The position numbers and the translations under genes are program-made. The notes under the pieces were generated by a model. It was given only the letters and a program-made list of their open reading frames with translations, was not told the origin of the DNA and did no database searches. Below, piece by piece: positions 9,221-18,952 of a stretch of 64,000 nucleotides of DNA. The DNA comes from Ilyomonas sp965277535 (lineage in GTDB: Bacteria > Bacteroidota > Bacteroidia > Chitinophagales > Chitinophagaceae): positions 4,278,001 to 4,342,000 of the forward strand of contig OZ255825.1 in assembly GCA_965277535.1 (NCBI GenBank), read 5' to 3'. Each line of letters starts with the position of its first letter. Positions within the stretch are counted from its first letter, which is position 1.

Positions 9221-9260
9221 AAAAACAAAAGCAGTAACCAAAATTACTGCTTTTGTTTTT
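9221..9260. terminator. Bidirectional terminator between tetR and emrB
   Basis: A perfect 17-bp stem (AAAAACAAAAGCAGTAA and its complement) around a 6-base loop, with T runs on both strands, between converging genes. The arms contain the AAAAACAAA core of the frequent 11-mer, but preceded by GT and not GC. Confidence 0.88.
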
Positions 9261-9278
9261 ATATGATTTCCCGACACA

Positions 9279-10865
9279 TCAGTGCATTGCTTCAGACAAG
9301 TCTATTTTAGCGGCTGCTTTTCTGTTTTTTACAAAAAGAATAAAAGGAATACAAATCAAAAACAGCACGCCAAGATATAGGAAAACATCCATGTACGACA
9401 GCACAGAGGCCTGCTTATAAACGATGCCTTCCAGCGCGCCATAAGCTTGTTTTAAAGCCACATCAGGCGGAGCTCCTTTGGCAATAAAGTTTTGCTGCAA
9501 ACCATGAATACGACCTTGCACATCAGGATCATCAACATTTAATTTACTTACCAAATCGCTTCGGTACAATTGATTTCTTCGTGCTGTATAAGTTGTAATC
9601 ATGGCAATACCAAACGAGCCGCCCAATTGTCGCATCATACCTGTGAAAGATGCGCCTTGCCCAATTTGTTTACCAACAAGCGTTGACAAAGCCAGGGTTG
9701 TAATGGGTATAAACAACAAACCTAAACCTGCACCGCGTACAATCAGCATCCAGAAAAAAGCATCTTTCCCGGTGTCGGGCGTTAATATTTTATATCCCCA
9801 AAAACTATAAACAAAAAAGACAAACAAACCCAACGCAACAAGATATTGCTGCCTTACACCACGTTGCAGCAATTGCCCGATAATGGGCATCATAAACGCT
9901 GTTGTTAGGGCAGCCGGTACCATCAGCATACCCGATTGCTGTGCTGTCCAGCCCAAAGTTGCCTGCGTGTAAATAGGAACAATATAAGTAGAGCCATACA
10001 AGCCAAAACCAAGAATAAACGACATGATAGTTCCAATTCGCAGATTGCCGTTTTTTAATACTCTTAAATCAACAATCGGGTTTCTGAAGGTAAGCTCCCG
10101 CCAGATAAAAAAGAACAATCCAAAAAAAGCGGTAATAGCAAATGTTGTAATCCAAAAATCGTTGAACCAGTCTTCATCCTGCCCGCGCTCTAACACATAT
10201 TGCAGAGAGCCTACGAACATAGCTAAGAATGCAATTCCAAACCAGTCAACATCGGCAGCTTTGCTTTTTTCGCCATACTTAGGGCTTCTTACAAATTGCA
10301 GCGTTAGCAAAGCCGCAATAATGCCAAGCGGAATATTGATATAAAAAATATAAGGCCAGGTAAAATTATCTACAATATAACCTCCCAATGGAGGCCCCAG
10401 GGTTGGACCAACTATTACCCCAAGCCCATAGATTGCTTGCGCGGTTCCGCGCTTTTCAGGGGGATAACTTTCGGTAATAATGGTCTGCGAAGTTACCAGC
10501 AAAGCGCCGCCGCCACAACCTTGCAAAAACCGGAAGGCAACCAACTCCCAAATGCCGGTAGCGTTTCCACATAAAAACGAACAAAGCGTAAATAACAGAA
10601 TAGAGGCTGCAAAATAATTGCGCCTGCCAAACTGCTGAGATAGCCAGCTTGTCATGGGAACAACAATTACGTTACCAATAGCATAAGCGGTAACCACCCA
10701 ACCAACTTCGGTAAGAGTTGCGCCGAGGTTGCCACGCATATCATTCAAAGCAACGTTAACAATGGTGCTGTCAACTATTTCAAGCAATGCACAAAGTATA
10801 GCGGTAACGGTTATGATTACACGCCTGCTTCCATATTCAACTAATGATGCTTGTGTAGGCTGCAT
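9279..10865 (-). CDS. emrB: MFS drug efflux transporter, EmrB/QacA (DHA2) family
   Basis: A 528-residue protein with about 14 hydrophobic helices, as in the DHA2 family. The N-terminal motif D1 (LCALLEIVDSTIVNVALNDM), the inter-helix motif QFGRRNYF and the motif C region GLGVIVGPTLGPPLGGYIVD are all visible. EmrB-type pumps export hydrophobic drugs by proton antiport, acting with a membrane fusion protein and an outer membrane channel to span the envelope. Both partners are encoded just upstream in the same direction, so this is the third gene of a tolC-emrA-emrB operon. The substrate is unknown. Confidence 0.93.
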   Translation of the reverse strand: MQPTQASLVEYGSRRVIITVTAILCALLEIVDSTIVNVALNDMRGNLGATLTEVGWVVTAYAIGNVIVVPMTSWLSQQFGRRNYFAASILLFTLCSFLCGNATGIWELVAFRFLQGCGGGALLVTSQTIITESYPPEKRGTAQAIYGLGVIVGPTLGPPLGGYIVDNFTWPYIFYINIPLGIIAALLTLQFVRSPKYGEKSKAADVDWFGIAFLAMFVGSLQYVLERGQDEDWFNDFWITTFAITAFFGLFFFIWRELTFRNPIVDLRVLKNGNLRIGTIMSFILGFGLYGSTYIVPIYTQATLGWTAQQSGMLMVPAALTTAFMMPIIGQLLQRGVRQQYLVALGLFVFFVYSFWGYKILTPDTGKDAFFWMLIVRGAGLGLLFIPITTLALSTLVGKQIGQGASFTGMMRQLGGSFGIAMITTYTARRNQLYRSDLVSKLNVDDPDVQGRIHGLQQNFIAKGAPPDVALKQAYGALEGIVYKQASVLSYMDVFLYLGVLFLICIPFILFVKNRKAAAKIDLSEAMH

Positions 10866-10920
10866 ACAAAAATCATTTTATCATTAGCAAAACGAACAAG
10901 TTTGGTTTTGCTCAAATTTA

Positions 10921-12045
10921 TCAATCTAAACGTACTTCCGCATTTACATTCATACCTGCACGAAGCTGCTGAAGCAAAGAGTCGTTAGGATCTGTAAATT
11001 CAATTTTTACGGGAACTCTTTGCACCACTTTTACAAAGTTGCCTGAAGCGTTATCGGGTGGCAATAAAGCATAGCTTGCTCCTGTAGCCGCAGAAAGTGA
11101 AGTAATTTTCGCGGCAAAATCGTGCTTTGAAAAAGCATCTACATTTATTGTTACGGCTTGCCCAACTTTCATCTTTGCCAACTGCGTTTCTTTAAAATTA
11201 GCCACCACCCAAAGGTTTTGTTTTAGCACAATACTGAACAAGGACTGACCAGCGGTAAGATACTGTCCTGGCTGCACATTTACTTTCGACACCAAACCAT
11301 CTGCCGGTGCTAATACAACGGCATACGACAAGTTTAACTTCGCATCGTCAACATCTGCCTGGCGCTGTTTAATAACGGCATCGGCAACATTAATTTGCTT
11401 GGAGGTTGCTCCACTTTGTGATGAAGTTACATTAATTTGCGTAGCTGCCTGCGCACGTTGCTGCTGCATAATCACCAATTGTTTTTCAGCGGTTTCTTTC
11501 GCTGCCTGTGCCTCTTCAAACTGTTGTTGAGTGATGGTATGATCTTTTATCAGGTTGGCGTATCGGTTGTAATCCTGCGTGGTACGCCAAACATTAATTT
11601 TTGCCTGGTCAATTTGTGCATCAATGGTAGCAACTGCGGCTTTTGAAGTTCCAATGTTTGCGCTTGATGCAGTGGTAGAAGCCTTTGCTGCCGAACGGTT
11701 GCTTTGTGCTGTGGTCAAAGCAGCTTCGGCTTGTTCCAATCTTATTTTTAAATCGCGGTTGTCCATTACAATCAATGTATCGCCTTTTTTCACTTGCTGA
11801 TTATCGGTTACCCGCACTTCAGAAACATAGCCTGAAACACGGGGAATAACAGGGCTGATGTTAGCAGCTACCTGCGCATCATCCGTATCTTCATAATGTT
11901 TAGCGTGCTGATATTTTGTAATGCCGAAGGCAGCACCGCCTAATACCAATAAAATCATTACAATTAAAAAACCTTTACTTCTTTTTCTTGGTTCAGCCGC
12001 TTCGGTTGTAGTGGTTTGCGGCTCTCTACTGGTAACTGTTGCCAT
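10921..12045 (-). CDS. emrA: HlyD/EmrA family membrane fusion protein
   Basis: A 374-residue periplasmic adaptor. The cytosolic N-terminus is followed by one membrane helix at about residues 25-46 (SKGFLIVMILLVLGGAAFGI). Next come a biotinyl-lipoyl half (SGYVSEVRVTDNQQVKKGD), a long alanine- and glutamine-rich alpha-helical hairpin (about 100-225), the second lipoyl half (ADGLVSKVNVQPGQYLTAGQ) and beta-barrel segments. It should bridge the EmrB pump (next gene, 55 bp downstream) and the TolC-like channel (previous gene, 33 bp upstream). The order and spacing suggest one transcript from the promoter at about 13490. Confidence 0.93.
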   Translation of the reverse strand: MATVTSREPQTTTTEAAEPRKRSKGFLIVMILLVLGGAAFGITKYQHAKHYEDTDDAQVAANISPVIPRVSGYVSEVRVTDNQQVKKGDTLIVMDNRDLKIRLEQAEAALTTAQSNRSAAKASTTASSANIGTSKAAVATIDAQIDQAKINVWRTTQDYNRYANLIKDHTITQQQFEEAQAAKETAEKQLVIMQQQRAQAATQINVTSSQSGATSKQINVADAVIKQRQADVDDAKLNLSYAVVLAPADGLVSKVNVQPGQYLTAGQSLFSIVLKQNLWVVANFKETQLAKMKVGQAVTINVDAFSKHDFAAKITSLSAATGASYALLPPDNASGNFVKVVQRVPVKIEFTDPNDSLLQQLRAGMNVNAEVRLD

Positions 12046-12078
12046 ATAAAATAGTAATGTGTTTGTTGTGAATAAAAG

Positions 12079-13398
12079 TTATAATGCTCCGATTGCTTGC
12101 TGAAGATGTTTATAGGTTACGGCTGCGTCAGATTTTGCAGTCGCATAATTTAATTGTGCCTGTAACTGAGCTGCTTCTGCTTCCAGTAAATCGGTTGTAG
12201 TGGCTAAACTGTTCTCAAATTTGTTTTTGGTAATACGATAATTTTCCTCTGCCTGATCAACCGCCAATTGATAAACATTTATTTTTTCAAGGCTCGATGA
12301 ATAACTTACATAAGCTCTTGCCACCTGCAGTTGAATTTGATCGGAAAGCTCGCCACGATTGGCTTCTGCCTGACGTTCTCTTGCTTTTGCCTGTGCAACT
12401 TTCGCATCGGTTTTCCATAATGAGCTTAAACTATACTGCACACCAACACCAATGTTTACTGCATTGTAAACGCTAAGCACATTGGGTATATCGGCTGCCA
12501 CATAACCGCCGGTTAATGCAACAGACGGATATTTCTCGCCTTGTGCCGATTTAACTGCCGATCCCTGTGCTTTAATCCGATAATCAACGGCCTGCAAATC
12601 TTTTCGGTTTTGTAAAGCCTGTTGTATATAATCTGCCGAAGCCCCAAGTGGTGGAAGAGAAGCAAAACTGGCACTGTCAAGCAACAGCTTTGTGCTATCA
12701 GGTAAGCCCAATAATAAGTTCAAAACAATGGTATTCAGCTTTACGTTGTTTTGTGCATCGAGCAGTGAAAGCTGTATGTTGGAAACCTGCAATTGCGATT
12801 TCAGTAAATCGTTTCGTGCCAGTAAGCCATTGACTTCTAAGTTGGTAAAATCTTTTACGCGTTGCTGTGCCTGTTGCAAGCTGCTGTTGATGACATCAAT
12901 TTGTAAACCGGCTTTGTATAGGTTGTTGTACGAATCAATGATGTTGATAACAACGCCTTCTTTATCGCTCGCAGCGTCGAGCACAGATGCCTTTTCAAGA
13001 AATTTGGATGCTTCAACACCATATTTAATCCGGAAGCCTGAAAACAGGGGCAACGATGCATTCACCAATCCATACACTGCCTGCGAAACCTTTGGCGTGC
13101 TTGCAGTATGCGTAGTGGTATCTGTGGAGGCACCCTTTTGCTGCTGATATTTTAAACTAATGGTTGGGTTATTTACCCGCAGATAAGAGCCGCTTGCTGT
13201 TACGTCGGGCAACTTACGTTGTTCAGCTTCTTTTACGGCTGCGGTGGCTTCTTCCAAACGTGCACGACTTAACTGTAAGGTTTTGCTATTTTTTACGCCC
13301 ATCTCAATTGCTTTATCAAGCGTAAGCGGTGTTGTATTTTGTGCAAAAACAAAAGTTGAGAAAAATAAAAGAAGGAATAAAAACAAATGCGATTTCAT
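12079..13398 (-). CDS. tolC: TolC family outer membrane efflux protein
   Basis: A 439-residue protein with a signal peptide (residues 1-19, ending VFAQ), so it is exported, followed by two OEP repeats of alpha-helical hairpins. Family hallmarks include the N-terminal LTLDKAIEMGVKNSKTLQLS and the repeat LEEATAAVKEAEQRKLPDV, with the second repeat at KAQGSAVKSAQGEKYPSVAL. It forms the outer membrane exit duct for the EmrA/EmrB pump encoded downstream. It is the first gene of that operon; two TetR-type operators overlap the upstream promoter. The signal peptide coding region contains a TTTGTTTTTGC copy. Confidence 0.92.
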   Translation of the reverse strand: MKSHLFLFLLLFFSTFVFAQNTTPLTLDKAIEMGVKNSKTLQLSRARLEEATAAVKEAEQRKLPDVTASGSYLRVNNPTISLKYQQQKGASTDTTTHTASTPKVSQAVYGLVNASLPLFSGFRIKYGVEASKFLEKASVLDAASDKEGVVINIIDSYNNLYKAGLQIDVINSSLQQAQQRVKDFTNLEVNGLLARNDLLKSQLQVSNIQLSLLDAQNNVKLNTIVLNLLLGLPDSTKLLLDSASFASLPPLGASADYIQQALQNRKDLQAVDYRIKAQGSAVKSAQGEKYPSVALTGGYVAADIPNVLSVYNAVNIGVGVQYSLSSLWKTDAKVAQAKARERQAEANRGELSDQIQLQVARAYVSYSSSLEKINVYQLAVDQAEENYRITKNKFENSLATTTDLLEAEAAQLQAQLNYATAKSDAAVTYKHLQQAIGAL

Positions 13399-13486
13399 TG
13401 AAAAATATTCGGTTTATGAATGTAACTGATTGCTAAAAAGTCTGCAATGCACTTCTGATGAAAACACCATTTGGTGATTGCGGGTG

Positions 13487-13528
13487 CAAAATTAAACAAT
13501 TGTTTGAATAAATTAAACGCTTGTTTAA
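13487..13528 (-). promoter_or_regulatory. Efflux operon promoter with two TetR-type operators
   Basis: Read on the minus strand, TAATTTTG (TAnnTTTG) lies at 13494-13487 and a weak upstream TTTA at 13517-13514, 19 bp apart. Palindrome 1 (TTAAAC-AATT-GTTTGA, 13492-13507) covers the downstream element; palindrome 2 (TTAAAC-GCTT-GTTTAA, 13513-13528) covers the upstream one. Their centres are 21 bp (two helical turns) apart. The core matches the operator before tetR at 8515-8534. Predicted leader to the tolC ATG is about 80 nt. Confidence 0.7.
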
Positions 13529-13560
13529 ATTTAATTTTTTTTAAGCTATTTATTATTGAT

Positions 13561-13875
13561 TTATCGGTTCTTTTTTGTTGACTTGTCGTAATACTCCGGC
13601 TCTTTTTTTCTTACCCATTTTATAAACTTCACCATATCTGCGTTCAGCTGTAATTTTTCTATTGTATTGTATTCTTTTTTTAACTCCATTTCCGTAAAAA
13701 CAGAATGAATGGCATCATGGCAAATTTTGTGCAGCAAAACGGTTTGCGTGCCTTTTCCGCCTTTGCTTAACGGTAATAAGTGATGCCGGTTACAAGGCTC
13801 TGTAAGCCTTCTTCCGCACAACAAACATTTGTTTTCCTCATCCTGCATCAACTTATCATTCAAAACCAAAGTCAA
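13561..13875 (-). CDS. Small HNH endonuclease-like protein
   Basis: A 104-residue protein with an HNH/zinc-finger nuclease pattern: a first cysteine pair in CLLCGRRL, the histidine pair in NRHHLLPLSKGGKG, and a second metal site in HKICHDAIH. HNH domains of this size cut DNA or act as parts of larger systems. No restriction or phage genes lie nearby, and the 5' and 3' neighbours are unrelated, so its target and role are unknown. Base use looks like that of its neighbours. A large share of Bacteroidota genomes carry a similar stand-alone HNH protein, so it need not be mobile. Confidence 0.8.
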   Translation of the reverse strand: MTLVLNDKLMQDEENKCLLCGRRLTEPCNRHHLLPLSKGGKGTQTVLLHKICHDAIHSVFTEMELKKEYNTIEKLQLNADMVKFIKWVRKKEPEYYDKSTKKNR

Positions 13876-14102
13876 TTATTGTGTCAAAAACAAAACACAG
13901 TCATTGGCAAAAGTTAGACCAAAGCAAGGGAAAGACATATACCAGGTGAGTTGGTTGTTTTGGCGCGTTCATCTGCTTTATCTTTAGTGTAAACGCTTAG
14001 AAGAGAGAATTACTTTATGATGTTTTTGCACAAAACCAAAAATGCGTTTAACCGTATTCTTTTAATTTCTGTTGACGGCAATTATTTGAAATAACACAGA
14101 AT

Positions 14103-15341
14103 TTATTTAAATTGAATTGCTTTTACAGGTTGTATTCGGTTTATAAACAAAGCAGGAAGAATAAGTGATAAAAAACAAACCAGCAAAGTAGCCAAACAAA
14201 CCACAACAGTTTGCCACCAAACAATATGAACCGGCGCCACCGAAACATAGTAAGCGCTTTCGTTTAAATGAATAAAACCAGTGTACTGCTGAAGCAAGCA
14301 CAGGCCAATGCCAGCCACAAAACCGGCCGCAACCCCAATGCCGGCAATGATAGTAGCATAGTATAAAAAAATTTGCCGTATGTAAGCATTGTTTGCGCCG
14401 ATAGCCTTCAAAATACCTACCATGCGTGTGCGTTCGAGAACAAGAATTAAGAGACAAGTAATCAAATTGATGATAGCTACAATTGCCATTACAATAAAAA
14501 TAACATCGCGGTTGGTGTTTTGAATATTAAGCCAGTCGAAGATGTTAGGATAAACGTCTTTTACGCTGCGGCTTACCCATGCACCGGGCAGTTGGTATTG
14601 GTTGTAAAGAAGATGGTTTACAGTATCAATCTGGGTGTAATTGTGCAGGAAAATTTCATAGCCGCCAATGCCGGTTTCACTCCAATGATTGATGCGCCGC
14701 AACAAGCGGATGTCGGCAAGGGCAAACAGTTTATCGTATTCTTCAATGCCGGTTTTATAAATGCCACAAACGCTTAGTTTTCGCAAGGTTGATTTGCCTT
14801 CCGATGGCGTAATAAAATAAACCGAAACGGTATCGTTTAATTTGATGTTTAATTCGTTGGCAATTGGTTGTGAGATAACGATGTTTTTGCTGTACAAACT
14901 GTCCTTAAAATCAAGCCATTTGCCTTCCTGCAAAAAAGGTTGCAGGTTGCTAAAATCGTAATCCGTTCCAACACCTTTTATCAAAACGCCCTCAATTTCC
15001 TGCGCCTTCTCAAGCACAGCACTTTTGGTAGCAAACACCTGTACCGTTTTAATTTGAGGAATGGAATGCAAAATGCGTTGCACCGTATCATTTTCTTCAA
15101 GCGGCGTTTCTTCGGCTACCAGGGCTTTGCTGGCTTCGTATTGCTGCACATGAATATGTCCCCAAAACGAAAACACTTTGTTGGCAACTGTTTGCTGAAA
15201 GCCGGTTACAAAAGCAATGGTAATAATCATTGCAGCAACGCTCAACGCCGTAGCTGCAATAGCCAAACGGATAATAAAGCGTGAAAATGATTTTTGCCGG
15301 TTAAAGGCAATTCGCTTTGCGATAAAAAGAGTAACGCGCAT
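14103..15341 (-). CDS. ABC transporter permease, LolC/LolE (FtsX-like) family
   Basis: A 412-residue protein with the MacB/LolC architecture. One N-terminal helix (about residues 22-46, LAIAATALSVAAMIITIAFV) precedes a large periplasmic domain (about 47-265). Three C-terminal helices with the FtsX-type signature follow (LERTRMVGILKAIGANNAYI). In Gram-negative bacteria the LolCDE complex extracts lipoproteins from the inner membrane for transfer to the outer membrane. The ATPase LolD is not in the window, so lipoprotein release is the family expectation and not proven. No other permease gene is adjacent. Confidence 0.88.
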   Translation of the reverse strand: MRVTLFIAKRIAFNRQKSFSRFIIRLAIAATALSVAAMIITIAFVTGFQQTVANKVFSFWGHIHVQQYEASKALVAEETPLEENDTVQRILHSIPQIKTVQVFATKSAVLEKAQEIEGVLIKGVGTDYDFSNLQPFLQEGKWLDFKDSLYSKNIVISQPIANELNIKLNDTVSVYFITPSEGKSTLRKLSVCGIYKTGIEEYDKLFALADIRLLRRINHWSETGIGGYEIFLHNYTQIDTVNHLLYNQYQLPGAWVSRSVKDVYPNIFDWLNIQNTNRDVIFIVMAIVAIINLITCLLILVLERTRMVGILKAIGANNAYIRQIFLYYATIIAGIGVAAGFVAGIGLCLLQQYTGFIHLNESAYYVSVAPVHIVWWQTVVVCLATLLVCFLSLILPALFINRIQPVKAIQFK

Positions 15342-15640
15342 GTGCTGGCGAAGCTACGTTGGCAGTGGCTTGCAGCCAAAACTGCAAAAAATGAGCAAAA
15401 ACAAACATAATCCACTTATTATACGGTTGTCAACGAGCAATCTTACAGGGTAAGTGATGACGTGTGAGCTTTGTTCAATCAAAGAGAAGATTTTGCGCAC
15501 AGAGAGGGGAAGTCAACAGAGCAAAAAAATACTCTCTGTTGGCTCCTTCTCTCTGTGCGAACTAATATTTTATTCCATCCTTCTACATTTTTTTATATCA
15601 CTACTCATTTGAAGTCGGCATTAATTATTCTTAGAATATT
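15342..15640. repeat. Intergenic region with a 64-bp inverted repeat
   Basis: This 299-bp gap holds a GCAAAAACAAA copy at 15395, then an imperfect hairpin at 15496-15559 whose arms begin CGCACAGAGAG and end CTCTCTGTGCG, with a second inner match CAACAGAG/CTCTGTTG. It lies 3' of the RNA methyltransferase gene and 5' of the permease gene, both on the minus strand. No small gene was seen. Confidence 0.7.
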
Positions 15641-16381
15641 TTATTTTGAATGATTTACCAAATGCGAAAGCAAAATGCCAGTTGCCACCGCTGCGTTCAA
15701 GGATTCAGCACTTCCAATACGCGGAATGGTAATCGCTTGTTGAATGAAGGGCAAAACATCAGCCCGAATGCCTTTGCTTTCGTTGCCAATCACAATCAAT
15801 CCTTCTTCAACAGGTTTGGTTTTGTACAGATTTTCTCCGTTAAGCAAAGCACCGAGTACCGGCATTTTTGCTTCTCCTAAAAAAGAAACGAGATTGAGAT
15901 AATACACATTCACTCTTGCAATGCTTCCCATTGTACTTTGCACCACTTTAGGGTTGTAACAATCCGCAGTATCGGGCGAAGCAAAAATTTGTGCAATTCC
16001 AAACCAGTCAGCAGTGCGCAGGATGGTTCCCAAATTACCAGGATCTTGTATGCCATCTAACACCAATGAAAGCCGGTTTTGCAGTTGATAGAGAGGCATT
16101 TTTTTCTTATAAAAAACACCCAATGTTTGAGCCGCTTGTTCAAAATGACTGATGCGTTGCAGTTCGGCTTCGTCTATGTTTTTTATTTCATCCGCATCAG
16201 TGTTTGTTTTTGCCCCTTTTTCTGTTGAATAAATGGTTTTAGCCCTCATTCCCGCAGCCAACAATTCATTCACCAACTTCGGACCTTCGGCTGTAAAAAC
16301 ACCTTCGGCATCCCGATTTTTTTTGTCCTTCAAACTTTGAATATATTTGACCTCTTTCTTGCTTAACATTGAGTAAGGCAT
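15641..16381 (-). CDS. TrmH/SpoU family RNA 2'-O-methyltransferase
   Basis: A 246-residue protein. The start at 16381 (MPYSMLSKKEVKY) is chosen because longer forms extend into the divergent TamA-like gene; an internal ATG at 16369 is possible. An N-terminal substrate-binding domain (about residues 1-95) precedes the SPOUT knot, whose three motifs are seen: DPGNLGTILRTADWFG, then IVIGNESKGI, then IPRIGSAESLNAAVATGI. SPOUT enzymes of this group methylate ribose 2'-OH in rRNA or tRNA with S-adenosylmethionine. The exact nucleotide is not predictable. The AKTN near residue 60 comes from a GCAAAAACAAA copy. Confidence 0.9.
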   Translation of the reverse strand: MPYSMLSKKEVKYIQSLKDKKNRDAEGVFTAEGPKLVNELLAAGMRAKTIYSTEKGAKTNTDADEIKNIDEAELQRISHFEQAAQTLGVFYKKKMPLYQLQNRLSLVLDGIQDPGNLGTILRTADWFGIAQIFASPDTADCYNPKVVQSTMGSIARVNVYYLNLVSFLGEAKMPVLGALLNGENLYKTKPVEEGLIVIGNESKGIRADVLPFIQQAITIPRIGSAESLNAAVATGILLSHLVNHSK

Positions 16382-16435
16382 TTTGTAAATAAGCACACAA
16401 CGGAACTGCGGGTAACAGGCGCAGACCAAAAATAA

Positions 16436-18952
16436 ATGGAAATGGTTTTTGCATCCTGTCGTTTCGTAAAAGTTATACCATTCATCTTGCTGCTCATTGT
16501 GATGTTTTCTTCCTGCACAGAAGAAAAATTTTTGGGTGTTATCAATCGGACAAGAGTAAAAAATTATCCAACAGATACGCCTTTTGTTTACAGCACCCAA
16601 ATCAACATTAAATCAAACAGCATCTCAAAAAATGAAAAGAACGATTTGCTGCGTACACTTCCCAATTATTATGACGATAGCATAAGAGCAGAAAAGGTAC
16701 AGCGGTTTGGTGCTTTTTATCGCATTACCAACCCGCCGATTTTCGATACTTCACATATAAGCCATTCCATTACATTTATGAATGGCTATCTGAATTCCAT
16801 CGGGTATTATCGTCCGGTTTTTAAAGATAGTTTTTATATAAAAAAAATTAAAGACCAGCGGCGCACATTCATCATATTTACTCTTAATCCGGGCAAAGTA
16901 ACTGTAATTGATTCACTGAAATACAAACTTGGCGATAGCATTTTGCAACGCCTCACCACACGTGAAAGTACAGTTAAAGGCAGTTTGATAAAACCGGGTA
17001 AATCGCCCTTTTCAAAACCCTTGTTGGGCAATGAACTGGACAGGTTGGTAACGGTATATAAACAACATGGCTACATGCTGATTTCGCGTGATAATCTGAT
17101 TGCGGAAGCCGACACTACCGACCCTGCTTTGCTGCAAGTTTCGCCCGATCCGTTTGAACAAATCAAAGTGCTTCAGCAGGCGCAGGAACGCACAAGGCAA
17201 CATCCGGTGGCAAAAATCATCATTCAAACGCGCGACATTGGCAATGATTCGCTTGGCATTGTTGATTCATCGCAAACCAAACAATACCGCATTGGCAACA
17301 TTTACTTTTATCCTGAAACCGATTATACTCAGTTGCCCGATAGTTTGATGAATGAAAAAAATCTGCCTGTTTTATACAAGCAAGATGAATTCACAGTGTA
17401 TGGAAGCCGCCACCAGTTTAGCTTTTCGCCCCTAAAGCAACATACGTTTATGCGAAAAGGTAATTTGTATAACGATAGATTGTTTTCAAAAACGGTAAGC
17501 AATTTATCGTCAATTGGTGCATGGCAAAATGTTGATACAAGATACCGGATAAGAGTGTCCAATTCGTTGCAGCCAGATACGTTGTACAAAGATTCATTTA
17601 TGGTACGCGTTGATACGGTAGATTTTCATTATTTTTTAGTTCCTTCTGTAAAACAAAATGTTACGCTCAGTTTGGAAGCCAGCCGCAACACCGGCGATTT
17701 TTTAAGCACCGGTAATTTGTTTGGCATTGCTATCAACGCTACTTATTTAAACAGGAATGTGTGGCACAAAGCCATTCAATCAACAACAAGCTTTCGCAAT
17801 GGTGTTGAATTAAGTTTAGATAAAAACCTGCCCCTGCTGCAAACGTTTCAATCGTCGTTAAGCCATTCCTATAGCTTTCCAAACATATTAATGCCAAACC
17901 CGCTGGCTCATTTTTTCTTTCCTCATCCTGAAAAGCTTGATGCCGTAAAAACCCTGTTAAGTGCATCCGGCACTTATTCGGAACGAACGGAATATTTTCG
18001 TGTGCGGCAGTTAGTGGTCAATTGGGGTTATCAATGGAAACGAAAAAATAATGTCTGGTCGGTTAAGTTTCCTAACATTGAGTTGTATTCATTAGATACG
18101 TTACCGCTATTGGTAACGCAGTTGCAGGCAAACCCTTTCTTACGAACTGCGTTTACAACGGGTTCCATCATCAGTGCAATTGCAAGTTTCAATACTTCTT
18201 TTTATTCAAAAAATCATCCTAAGCAGAACAATTTATTTCATGCTGCTGTTGAGGAAGCCGGTGGTTTGGCGGGGTTTATTCATCCCTGGAACGAAAACAT
18301 TTATCGTTATATAAAAGGCGAAGTAGAGTATCGCAAACTGTTTACTTTTCCTACTACATCATTGGTTGGGCGCATCTTTGCCGGCGTAGGATATGATTAT
18401 GGCAAAGTGGGCAACTCGCTACCTTTTTACAAACAGTTTTTTGCGGGCGGTCCTAATAGTATGCGTGCCTGGAGTCTACGCCAGTTAGGTCTTGGCTCAT
18501 CGTTACTAAGCGATACGGCAGGCACAAAAACGCTTGCCTATCGAGACCGTTATGGCGATGTGCAATTAGAAGCCAACCTTGAATACAGATATACGATTGC
18601 GCAGTTTAGTTCATTAAAATTAGGCGGTGCTTTGTTTACTGATATTGGTAATATCTGGAACATAAAATACAATGCCGACAACCCAAAAGCCAATTTTCAA
18701 CTGAAGAATTTAGGACGTGATATTGCCATTGGTGTTGGAACGGGCCTGCGTTTTGATTTCAGCTATTTTTTGATTCGGATTGACGGAGGAATCAAATTGA
18801 AAGATCCGGCGCGGGTAGCCAATGACGGCTGGTTGAATATTAAGGATTTCACCTGGCGCAATTACGAGTATGAAAGAAAAATTGGAAACGAAATTGTGTC
18901 GCCCAACCGAAACAATTTCGCCATTCAATTAGGCATTGGTTTGCCCTTTTAA
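16436..18952 (+). CDS. tamL: TamA-like Omp85 outer membrane lipoprotein (TamL type)
   Basis: An 838-residue Omp85 protein. Unlike TamA of Proteobacteria, it starts with a lipoprotein signal (FILLLIVMFSSC; lipidated Cys27). The N-terminal ~370 residues hold POTRA-like repeats, for example the segment near DRLVTVYKQHGYMLISRDNL. The C-terminal beta-barrel includes the conserved FFAGGPNSMRAWSLRQLG and ends with the aromatic GLPF. Bacteroidota encode such a lipidated TamA relative, called TamL, thought to pair with a TamB-like protein. The partner is not in this window. It diverges from the RNA methyltransferase with only 54 bp between starts. Confidence 0.85.
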   Translation: MEMVFASCRFVKVIPFILLLIVMFSSCTEEKFLGVINRTRVKNYPTDTPFVYSTQINIKSNSISKNEKNDLLRTLPNYYDDSIRAEKVQRFGAFYRITNPPIFDTSHISHSITFMNGYLNSIGYYRPVFKDSFYIKKIKDQRRTFIIFTLNPGKVTVIDSLKYKLGDSILQRLTTRESTVKGSLIKPGKSPFSKPLLGNELDRLVTVYKQHGYMLISRDNLIAEADTTDPALLQVSPDPFEQIKVLQQAQERTRQHPVAKIIIQTRDIGNDSLGIVDSSQTKQYRIGNIYFYPETDYTQLPDSLMNEKNLPVLYKQDEFTVYGSRHQFSFSPLKQHTFMRKGNLYNDRLFSKTVSNLSSIGAWQNVDTRYRIRVSNSLQPDTLYKDSFMVRVDTVDFHYFLVPSVKQNVTLSLEASRNTGDFLSTGNLFGIAINATYLNRNVWHKAIQSTTSFRNGVELSLDKNLPLLQTFQSSLSHSYSFPNILMPNPLAHFFFPHPEKLDAVKTLLSASGTYSERTEYFRVRQLVVNWGYQWKRKNNVWSVKFPNIELYSLDTLPLLVTQLQANPFLRTAFTTGSIISAIASFNTSFYSKNHPKQNNLFHAAVEEAGGLAGFIHPWNENIYRYIKGEVEYRKLFTFPTTSLVGRIFAGVGYDYGKVGNSLPFYKQFFAGGPNSMRAWSLRQLGLGSSLLSDTAGTKTLAYRDRYGDVQLEANLEYRYTIAQFSSLKLGGALFTDIGNIWNIKYNADNPKANFQLKNLGRDIAIGVGTGLRFDFSYFLIRIDGGIKLKDPARVANDGWLNIKDFTWRNYEYERKIGNEIVSPNRNNFAIQLGIGLPF

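Noticed and set aside
16382..16600. Longer RNA methyltransferase start
   Set aside because: It would overlap the divergent TamA-like gene and its signal peptide on the other strand; the sequence is a shadow frame.
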